From assembly GCA_936440205.1 (NCBI GenBank), contig OW387143.1, positions 34,236,949 through 34,300,948 on the forward strand: a DNA stretch of 64,000 bases. Reading direction: 5' to 3'. The notes beneath the pieces were generated by a model, which saw only the letters and a list, made by a program, of their open reading frames with translations, ran no database searches and had not been told where the DNA came from. Each line of letters begins with the position of its first letter. Position 1 is the stretch's first letter. Made by a program: the position numbers and the translations under genes. The stretch is from Lepidonotus clava. Its lineage: Eukaryota > Annelida > Polychaeta > Phyllodocida > Polynoidae. Shown piece after piece: positions 14,275-22,642 of this stretch.

Positions 14275-16957
14275 ACCTAAGTAGCTCATGATCTGATAGT
14301 AGTTATGGCACTGGATCAGGAGTTCGATAGACGCTGTGTCAAAGTGCCAGTAATTCATTATTTGTAAAACCCTTTATAGATTTGCCCCAGAATGGGCATA
14401 CATATAGACAGTCCGAATGAGGCATAGTGAGCATTATGGGGGTAGTTTATAAAAGTATAATGGGTAGTAGACGTATGTAGGTTTTATACATGTATATTGA
14501 AGGGAATAACTGAACAATGTGCTGGGTGCCATTTGCCAATACGTCGTGTACTCTGGCATTCATTCACCATGACAGATTCCCATGCCTGTTGGTCTATTCA
14601 ATATGAATCCATTGTCCAAACATTCCTAACTGCTAATATCTTACATATTTCTTTAGACATCCCATTTATGGAGCAACTGATGTATGTATGCGAATCTATC
14701 CTTGGCTCTCTAAAAGATTCTAGCTATAGTTTCATTGTGAGATGGATGAGAGCAGGGGCTCCTGATGCTATCCTACAAACGGATGCTATCCTACAAAAAG
14801 TATGCATTTGTAAATTAACATAAGTCTTAAGACATTATCCTACAAACAGATGCTGTATCACAAAACTGTTTTTAGAATACCATCTGCCTCCTGATGCAAT
14901 CTTTTAAATGGATGCTATCATAAAAAACCTTCGAAACTGAATGAGCGAATGCGAGTCTGATTTGGTTAATATGGATCTGAATAGAAAAATCTAGGTCTGG
15001 GAATATATGAATCAGTATAATAGCGGTAGCATGCTAGGGGCCCTGGATCCGGTCTTAAATAGAACTTGAAGTTGAGTAAATGTGTGAAATGGGTTGGGTT
15101 TATATATAATAAAAAAGGATATCAAGGGACAACATTTGATTACATAAGAATCTTTAAAAAGAAGGTTATGGGTTACAATGTGTAAACAAGGGTTATTGTG
15201 GATCAACCATGTCAAAGTTGGCCACGTTTGGCTTACGTGGATGAGGTTATTTTTACGGAGTCAAAAAGTTAGGAATGGCAAATATTGGACATCCAGCCCA
15301 TTTTTACCCATATCAACCATTCTCACTCATACATCCTATTTTGGGCCATAGAGCCTATTCTATTAGTATCAAAATAAACTTGGACATTTGTCACTTGGCA
15401 TGGTTTTTTCACGTTATTTGGAACATGTAGAATGAAGCATAAATCAATGCACTGATTATGGTGATATAAAAGCAGGTCTAGGATGCCTAGTTGTAACCTG
15501 ACAGGTTGGAAATGTCTTAGTTTACTTCCCCTAATCCAAGATAAACCACTTGAAGTTGCCTTTCTTTGCAAACATCCGACTAGTATTAGGCTTAATCCCC
15601 TGCCCTTAGCGATCTCCAAATAATCTGTGAAGGACGTGAGGAAACTATGGACCCCCGAAGCACTAGAAAATATTTATATCCCCAGGCTTCACTTAATTTA
15701 TCGTCCAAGAGACCTACTACATATAGTATCATTATGGCCCTAGAACCTTATTCGAAACAATAACATCATTTTCTCTTCAATTAAATATGCGACTTTGCCT
15801 TGAATTCGACATGCAACATTGACCCCCCCCCCCCCCCTACCCCAATCAAGAGCCTCATCATTAACTTGGCTTTTGGCACACTACAAAAGGAGTCAAATGG
15901 GGAGTGAACATTCTCTTCAGATGTGTCTGCATATGCTTTATGTATAACATTCCTTAGGCCCATATTGTACCACGTTTTGTATAAAGTGAATACCGGTCAT
16001 GATCGCTGGTAATGAATTATCGTAAAATGATAATATGATAATTGTTCCAATGCTTCTTATATTCACTTATGTATAGATTATTAATCTTTGAAAACAAAAC
16101 ACCGACAGATCTATGTGACTTAGATATTATCTTTTAGCAATAGACGAGTAGTTATACACTAGAAGTATACTTCACCCTCTTACATAAGAAGAAAGGCTAC
16201 CGTTCTAAATTAGAGAGTCCTTGGCAAAACACACTGACCTCCTTTAAGGAGGCAAGGAGGAGGACGTCTGCAATAACCGTCACAAAAAAGTGTTTAATAT
16301 GTCGCACGTCTCCTCCTCTCCGTCAATACACCGGTCGACTCGCAGTCAGTGGACCGTGACGGCGTCGTCCCTCTCCAGCCGCCGTTATGAAGCTCACAGT
16401 TCGTGCTGGTGCATATGAAATGATATAAAGGTCTAACATGTAATGTAAGGGTCTGTTAAAAGCTCATGTTAGGTCAATATAGTTTTATGCAAGCCATAGT
16501 TTTGTATATCATGTTGTATCGGTTACACTAAATGTCCGTGTAACTAATGTGCCCCATTTTAGCCTACCAGCTAGCAATGGAATTGCTATAAAATCTTACT
16601 TGTTATGTCGATTACTTCACAAATATGAGGCATTAAAGATCGTTAACGAATTTTGAAATATTGGCAGAGTGAACCATCAAATTGCACTTTCTCTCGAATT
16701 CGTCCATGGGGACATGTTTCACTATACTAAAAAGCATCGATAGACTCATTCAATGCAGACTCTTTGAGAAGTTTAGACATACGTATTGGAATTCTTTGCA
16801 AAAGTATAAACCATAACTCTTTCTATTTCGGTAGATCAGGGTACCCTCACTCTTTCCATTGATGTTGGCATCAAAACCCCAACCTAGAAAAAGGGCAAGC
16901 AAATAATATTATACCAAATTCTCCACTTAAAGAAAACGTGTCAGTAGTATAGGTTTT

Positions 16958-17037
16958 GAGGGAGTTCACGTCATCGACCATTTTTAGTGAGGGAGTTCAC
17001 GTCATCGATAATTTTTAGGGGGGTAGTTCACGTCATG
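16958..17037. repeat. 31-bp direct repeats at the left edge of the element
   Basis: The unit GAGGGAGTTCACGTCATCG plus an AT-rich tail occurs at 16958 and 16989, and a shorter third copy starts near 17020. The composition change from host-like to AT-rich DNA falls here. A perfect 2 x 38 bp duplication follows at 17053-17128 and runs up to the start codon of the death-domain gene. Confidence 0.75.
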
Positions 17038-17120
17038 CAATTGCAAATTTTAGAACTGGAAATAGAAATATTCTTGTGATTAATGTTGAAGAACTGGAAA
17101 TAGAAATATTCTTGTGATTA

Positions 17121-17738
17121 ATGTTGAATGTTTATGTTATTATTGATAATAAGCTTAAGAAAATGTCAGCTGAAAAATTGGTTATTGCTGATGAAGTATT
17201 GCAGTCTATTGCAGATTTGCTTTATTGTGATTGGGAAAGTTTGGCAATATATTTAGAATTAGAGAGCAAAGATTTACATAGAATTCGAGGTAAAGATAAA
17301 AGTACTGTGTTACAGTCTAATATATTACAAATGTTAAATTTATGGTGGGATCGAGTGGATAAAAATGATTATTTGAACGAGTTAATTACAGCTTTGTCAA
17401 GTTTGTATCGTTATGATTTGATTGAAATTGTTTTAAGTTTTATACCCAAAAATGATAAAAATATATCTGATAATATTATTCAAGTTTTATTTTTACAGTT
17501 GGCTGAGCGTTTAGTGATGGATTGGAGAAATTTAGGAATTTATTTGTCTATTTCTTTAACTGAAATAGATAATATTTTTTATGGTTTATATGAACCAAAA
17601 GTTCATCGTGCTTATGAAGTTTTAAAGGTTTTTCAATCACAATATGGTTATTTAAATTTAGATAAATTATTTAAAGTTTTGAGGCAAATGAGGAGATTAG
17701 ATGTGATTGAATTTATTACTAGACATATTAGGCATTAA
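17121..17738 (+). CDS. tandem death-domain protein
   Basis: This 205-codon open frame has two copies of the death-domain pattern. The first (about residues 22-98) contains CDWESLAIYLEL, a helix-2/3 block with KDLHRI, a Leu-rich helix with LQMLNLWW, and a closing RYDLIEIV. The second (about 118-200) contains MDWRNLGIYLSI, TEIDNI and RRLDVIEFI. The D-W-x-x-L core followed by an I/L-rich closing helix is diagnostic of the family. Death domains assemble apoptotic and innate signalling complexes such as FADD, MyD88 and RIP by homotypic contact. No catalytic or membrane segment is present, so a soluble adaptor or decoy is inferred. It is the leftmost gene of the element, and its base use matches the other element genes. 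The start at 17121 could instead be the ATG at 17163. Confidence 0.8.
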   Translation: MLNVYVIIDNKLKKMSAEKLVIADEVLQSIADLLYCDWESLAIYLELESKDLHRIRGKDKSTVLQSNILQMLNLWWDRVDKNDYLNELITALSSLYRYDLIEIVLSFIPKNDKNISDNIIQVLFLQLAERLVMDWRNLGIYLSISLTEIDNIFYGLYEPKVHRAYEVLKVFQSQYGYLNLDKLFKVLRQMRRLDVIEFITRHIRH

Positions 17739-18199
17739 CTTATTTGTTACATTTGGTTTCCCTTTTGGTGGGAAGTTATTGTATATTGTGTCTCTCTCTA
17801 GTGGGAACGAATTGAACCTTGTTGATTTATAGTGTTTGCAGACATGGTACACGGCCACCATATTGGATTGTCGTAACTTTTGAAAGTTTGTTTACATTCT
17901 CAGTCTTGATATTTATAACACTCCTATTTCTTAGATACTTTACGAGGCTATTGCTTGACACCTAATTATGAAATAAACACAGGTTAAGAATTTTGCATTT
18001 TACAATTATTTAATTTGGTATGATATAGTGGTATGAAAACCGGATGTGCGTATCTACATGCAGAATGCTGCCTCTTTGCAAGTCTGTTGTAAGAGTGTTG
18101 TGTTGCAGAGTGGTCGTTGAGCTAATCTTGAAATTTTTCGACTTTTGGAGAATGAACATATAGTTTTTGAGATTAGCTTAGCGGTCATGACGTGGTTTT

Positions 18200-18620
18200 A
18201 GGTGATTCTAGTGTTAATGTACTCTGGTTAAAGCCCCGGTATGGAGTAAACGTTGCAACCGGGTGCGTGTACTCCAGAGCAGACCCTTTTCGCGTTGTAA
18301 CGGTGTGTGCGTATGCAACAGCACACTAATTTGGACATTCTGTCCATGTACGCTTAATTTAGAGCGACGCGGGACGCTCTGGTAGAGAACGCCGCGCGGA
18401 CACACTTTGTACCTGCTTACTCGATTTACAGCGACGCGGGGCGCTCCGGTAGATAACGCCGCGCGCTGTCCGCGAGGAATCCAGACCTCCGTGCCTGGCC
18501 TAATACTCGCCCTCCTGCGAGTGGGCCGGCGACCAGGCTAGTGTTAATGAAGTTTTGTGCGGAGTGACGCGAGGGTTGAGACGTACATTGACCTAGGTGA
18601 TTCTAGTGTTAATGTAGCTT
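18200..18620. repeat. GC-rich structured island within the AT-rich element
   Basis: The patch is flanked on both sides by AGGTGATTCTAGTGTTAATG (near 18200 and 18596). Inside, a 35-base GC-rich unit beginning GCGACGCGGG recurs at 18364-18398 and 18431-18465. At 18493-18538 GCCTGG pairs with CCAGGC around an inner ACTCGC/GCGAGT stem. The flanking direct repeats could mark an insertion or a tandem duplication. No coding signal is present. Confidence 0.65.
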
Positions 18621-19668
18621 TGTGCGTTTATGAATATGAAATAATTTTTTTAAGTTACTTTTGATTAGTGCCTATTTATTTTTCAGTGTTTTCTGCCTAT
18701 TTTACTTTTTTGACTAGTGTGACATAGCTGTAAATCTAGTAATAGTGTTCTTTCACAAGTCTTATGAAATCAAGCTGTAAATCTAGTAATAGTGTTCTTT
18801 CACAAGTCTTATGAAATCAGTATGTTAGTCTAGGAAATTGATATTTATGGTTTGGGCACAGATCCAGGTATTCTTTTTTTGTGTCAGTATGTGTATTGGT
18901 TAGAGTAATTTATATAATATTGGTGACGCAGTTGGGGCGAACGTATAGCTTGGAAGAATAAACATAATCGACTTGCTTGATTATAACGGTTTATTTGCAG
19001 AGAAGATAAGAAAGCGTTAAGATATATATACAGTTTTGTAGCATATTAAAGCGCAAGTGTAATAATTGACAAGGTTTAATTTGGGCTATAGCAGTTATTA
19101 TATTTGACTTTAGTGAAAACAACCACTTTATAATGCATTAATAATTGAAAGCATTTGGCTAAGAATTGTATGAACATATTAAGAATGGTTAGTACATGTA
19201 ATACATTAAGGTTTATTTTTAAAGGTAAATAAACAGCAAACTTGAATAAATGTAAATACATTTTGCTCAAACAATAAAGTGTTGTGAACACATTAAAATT
19301 GTAGCTTTTATATAAATTGGTTAGCTGAATATTGTAAATACATTGAACTAAACAAAGTGATGTGAATATACTAAAATTGTAGCTTGGATATATAAATTTG
19401 GGTAGCTGATAAGCTGTGAACATACTAAAATTGTAGCTTGGATATATATAAATTTGGGTAGCTGATAAGCTGTTGAGGTCTAATGGTAAGTCTAAATATG
19501 ATAGTTAATTATTTCTTCTTGTGCGGTAACATACCTTCTTGTAGAGGTACGAGGAGGGGTTTTGAGATATATATGTATGTATGTTTATTGATTTTTAAGA
19601 GTTTGCTAAGACATTTTTGAAATATTTTAAAATGAAAGTTTGTTTTATAATAAAATATGCTTCAATGT

Positions 19669-20681
19669 TTAACCACTTAACTGCCATGCTCCTTGGGGGA
19701 ATTTTAGCCAAAATGGATGTACTTTTGATCAATTACATTTTTCATACTTTTTCACAGATGGGCATGTTATGTTATATCATTCTTTAGCTCATGACCTGCA
19801 AATTTAGGAAACTGCAAAAATTTGAATATTCGGTTGCCATGGCAACCGTATTGTTGATTTTTCTTCATATTATTTTAAATTCTTAAAGTTATCATATAAA
19901 GTTTGGCCAAATTTTCAAAATCATTATAAAAACATCATGAACACTTGAATTAAGAACTATATGAAATTCTCTAAATTTTGACACATTAAGTGCCTCCATA
20001 ACTACTTTATGTCAAAAGATATTACATATTGAATAATGCATGTATTTTTCTAGAATAATGCATAAAAATGCACAAAATTAGGGAATTTGACCATGTAATC
20101 AAACCGTTTCCATAGCAACACTTATTTCTTAATAATTAGCTATATTTCTATACATTTTAGTTTTTTATAGGTCGTTCTAGAATTTTAAGCTATAATAAAG
20201 TTTTTAGAACACCGTTACCATGGTAACCACGCCATTTTGTATTTTTCTTGAATTTAATTGACTTTTTACCCTAAAATAAGGTATATTTATTATAGTTTCC
20301 ATGGCAACCAATAATTTTAGTGCACCAAATTATTTTTTTTCCAGAACAAATTGGAAAATGATCTAGAATTTGACCATTCAATTGATTTTGAAAATTTTGT
20401 CATGTTCTTTGCAATTTTCCTGGATTTTTTGAAATTTTGAAATTGGTTGCTAGGGAAAGTGTTGCCATGGTTACCGTACAGAATGAGTGGTTTTTAAAAA
20501 AAATAAGCATGAGAACCTTGGAGCCAAAGGGATGACCTTTCCAACGATACCTTACACCCCTAACTTTTCATAATATGTCAAAATGCAAACTTTTGATGAT
20601 TTTTGGTCTATTTTTCACTAGAATTGCTCAAAAAAGGATCCTGCTCCCGAGTATACTCGGGAGCAGCTGTTAAGTGGTTAA
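19669..20681. mobile_element. piggyBac-like non-autonomous element nested in the Polinton
   Basis: The unit lies between two TTAA sites (19669-19672 and 20678-20681), the target used by piggyBac transposases. Its ends are inverted: it starts CCACTTAACTGCC and ends GTTAAGTGG, with GCTCC further in on both sides. It is about 1.0 kb long, has no transposase frame, and carries a series of CCATGG-centred motifs (GTTGCCATGGCAAC and relatives) and a 26-base palindrome near its right end. Its insertion post-dates arrival of the host Polinton copy or was carried with it. Confidence 0.75.
20641..20666. repeat. 26-bp perfect palindrome
   Basis: CTGCTCCCGAGTA is followed directly by its exact reverse complement with no loop, just inside the right end of the piggyBac-like element. 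Subterminal palindromes of this kind occur in several DNA transposons. Confidence 0.9.
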
Positions 20682-21035
20682 AGTTTAAATGATTATATCA
20701 AATTAAGAGTGAGAGAAAGTTTATGTATTCCCTTTCAGTACCTTACATGGAAGGTTCTGGATGTTGTGTCTTGTTTCCATGTGGGTATTTTGCTTTGTAC
20801 GAGGAGGTACTGAAGGGATAAAAGTTTGAAACGACTTTATAAATTAGCAAATTATTAAATATTCAATTTTATATATTTTCGTTTTGTTTATATAAATGTA
20901 GTGAGAAAAGATAGTTTAAGTTAATGCGTGCGTTTTATAATATAAACGTATACTATTTTGGTTTATTATTAAAAATGAAAACCTATAAGCACCTTAAATA
21001 CTTTCACAATCATAACATAATGTTATTGTCTTGTG

Positions 21036-21067
21036 ATTGGCTGAGACTAATAAAGAGGGTATAAAAG
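21036..21067 (+). promoter_or_regulatory. CCAAT/TATA promoter upstream of the dUTPase
   Basis: An inverted CCAAT box (ATTGG, 21036-21040) precedes TATAAAAG (21060-21067). This is the clearest core promoter in the window. It points rightwards to the repeat-rich leader and the dUTPase gene. Confidence 0.6.
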
Positions 21068-21084
21068 CTTTGTGTTGATCTTTT

Positions 21085-21958
21085 GCGCGCATTTCTTTGG
21101 TGTTGGTTTGGATGTGTGTGGTTAATTGTAGTGTGGTAAAGAGCGCCGTTGGGCCCCGCGTTGGGCGCAAGTGCGTGCTTTGTTGGGCGTAAGTGCACGA
21201 GTTTGTGGAGATTGATATTTTCACGAGTTTGTGGAGATTGATATTTTCAGAGGTGGTTGTGGAGATTGATATTTCTAGAGGTGGTTGGAAATTGCTTTCT
21301 TGGTTTGGAGATTGACGTTTTTAGAGGTGGTTGGAAATTGCTTTCTTGGTTTGGAGATTGACGTTTTGATTTTAGCTATTTCTTGGTTTGGAGATGTTTT
21401 GACGTTTTGATTTTAGCTAGCGCTAAGCGCTAGTTGAAATTATTTTTGGTCTGTTTTACTTAAGATAATTTTAGTACTAGTTGGAATTATTTTTGGTTTG
21501 TATTTAGTTAGGTGATTGTTGGTTGTTGCTTTTGCTTTTGTTGAAATTCAGCTTTATAGTTTTGCGACTTAGAAGCTTCAAGATCAAGCTCGGTGTCATT
21601 CATCACAGGCACATTATAAACAGGTAAGTGTACTTATTTATTTATTTGTGAGAAATATTGTATTGTATTTAGTGTGGTACCGAACAGGTAAGTGTATTTA
21701 GAAATATGAAACAATACGTGTATTTTGATATAATATATTCTGAAAGTTCAAATTTTAAAAATGTTTCTGAAAGTTCAAATTTTAAAAATGTTTCAGTTAA
21801 CTCCCAATATTTAGTTTATTATGATTTGTTTGCCAGGTCTAAGTATTTTCAGGTGCAAAGTATAGAAAGGGATAATAATTTGAAACCTATTCGAGTTTGT
21901 GTATGTATTTTTCAGAATAGTTTGAATAAGTCTGTGGTGTTAAAGGAGCATAATTAAG
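21085..21958 (+). other. repeat-rich leader with splice-donor sites before dUTPase
   Basis: GTGGAGATTGATATTTT-type units are repeated through 21195-21410, followed by a 17-base palindrome CTAGCGCTAAGCGCTAG (21417-21433). Two matching donor sites CAG/GTAAGT lie at 21623/21624 and 21687/21688. An acceptor TATTTTTCAG ends at 21915, 43 bases before the dUTPase ATG. A spliced untranslated leader is inferred. The small open frame 21706-21957 (with a twice-repeated SESSNFKNV) lies in the proposed intron and is doubtful as a gene. Confidence 0.5.
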
Positions 21959-22642
21959 ATGTCGCATGATAAGGTTTATGTTGTTAGGCTTTCCGAAAAG
22001 GCTAATCTTCCAAAGAGAAGTTCATTATTTTCAGCAGGATTAGATTTGTATAGTGCTTATGATTATATTTTACCAGCAGGAAAAAAACTTGAAATTAAAA
22101 CAGATTTACAGTTTGAGTTTCCTGAAAAATGTTATGGAAGAATAGCATCTAGATCTAGTCTTTCTAAATATTATTCTATTGAAGTTGGAGCAGGAGTTAT
22201 TGATGAAGATTATAGAGGAAATGTTAGTATTATTTTGTATAACTTTGGAAATTTAGATTTTCTTATTAAGGCTGGTGATAGGATTGCTCAAATTATTTTA
22301 GAGCGTTATTCAAATGCCTGTGTTTATGAAGTACAAGAGTTAAGCAAAACTGATCGTGGTTGTAAGGGGTTTGGTTCTAGTGGATATGTTAAAGTGCTAA
22401 AGGTTTTATTTTACAAGTTAATAGGAGGTGAGGGAGTAGGAGAAGGTGAGGGAGGAGAAGGTGAGGGAGGAGAAGGTGAGGGAGAAGAAAAAGTTTTAAA
22501 AGTAGTCATTTCAATTTCTTCTTGTACTATGCTAATAGATTCAAAGCTTTCAGAGTTTAGAGAATTGAAACTGCTAGTGTATTCAGAAGGTGCTTGTGCT
22601 TCATTAACATTAACATTAATATTAAATCGAGATCTCATATGA
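21959..22642 (+). CDS. dut: dUTPase (deoxyuridine triphosphatase)
   Basis: The enzyme hydrolyses dUTP to dUMP and pyrophosphate, keeping uracil out of DNA and supplying dUMP for thymidylate. All five motifs of the trimeric family are visible in order: SAGLDLYSA, GRIASRSSL, GAGVIDEDYRGNV, GDRIAQIILERY and GCKGFGSSG. The conserved core ends at about residue 142. Beyond it the frame runs on through a Gly-Glu repeat and an unrelated tail to 227 codons. That tail lies antisense to the last exon of the mucin-like gene, so it may be incidental. Large DNA viruses often carry dUTPase for replication in non-dividing cells. The gene sits behind a TATA promoter and a probably spliced leader. Confidence 0.93.
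   Translation: MSHDKVYVVRLSEKANLPKRSSLFSAGLDLYSAYDYILPAGKKLEIKTDLQFEFPEKCYGRIASRSSLSKYYSIEVGAGVIDEDYRGNVSIILYNFGNLDFLIKAGDRIAQIILERYSNACVYEVQELSKTDRGCKGFGSSGYVKVLKVLFYKLIGGEGVGEGEGGEGEGGEGEGEEKVLKVVISISSCTMLIDSKLSEFRELKLLVYSEGACASLTLTLILNRDLI

Larger units (their letters stand above)
8721..16957. other. intergenic region upstream of innexin 1
   Basis: No convincing exon is visible here on either strand. Positions 8721-9300 must include the innexin 1 promoter and leader, but I cannot place a TATA box or initiator. A truncated repeat seems to begin at about 9565 with GTGGCGGATTTAGG and a G-run. There is a C-run at 15822-15838. A GC-richer patch at 16245-16400 holds opposed GGAGGAGGACGT / ACGTCTCCTCCTC arms just left of the large element. 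Separately listed are a minisatellite, a SINE-like piece and a MITE. Confidence 0.6.
17739..21035. other. non-coding left region of the element
   Basis: No gene-like open frame is seen here. It contains a GC-rich structured island (18200-18620), a perfect 2 x 47 bp duplication (18726-18819), a near-perfect duplication of about 55 bp (19361-19470) and the nested piggyBac-like element. Related GAGGTACGAGGAGG-like strings occur near 19545 and 20797. Confidence 0.7.

Noticed and set aside
16245-16400. Degraded innexin exon in a GC-rich patch left of the element
   Set aside because: A minus-strand DDAVTV string recalls the innexin DAVTVTEF block, but the flanking residues do not match and a stop follows at once; chance similarity.
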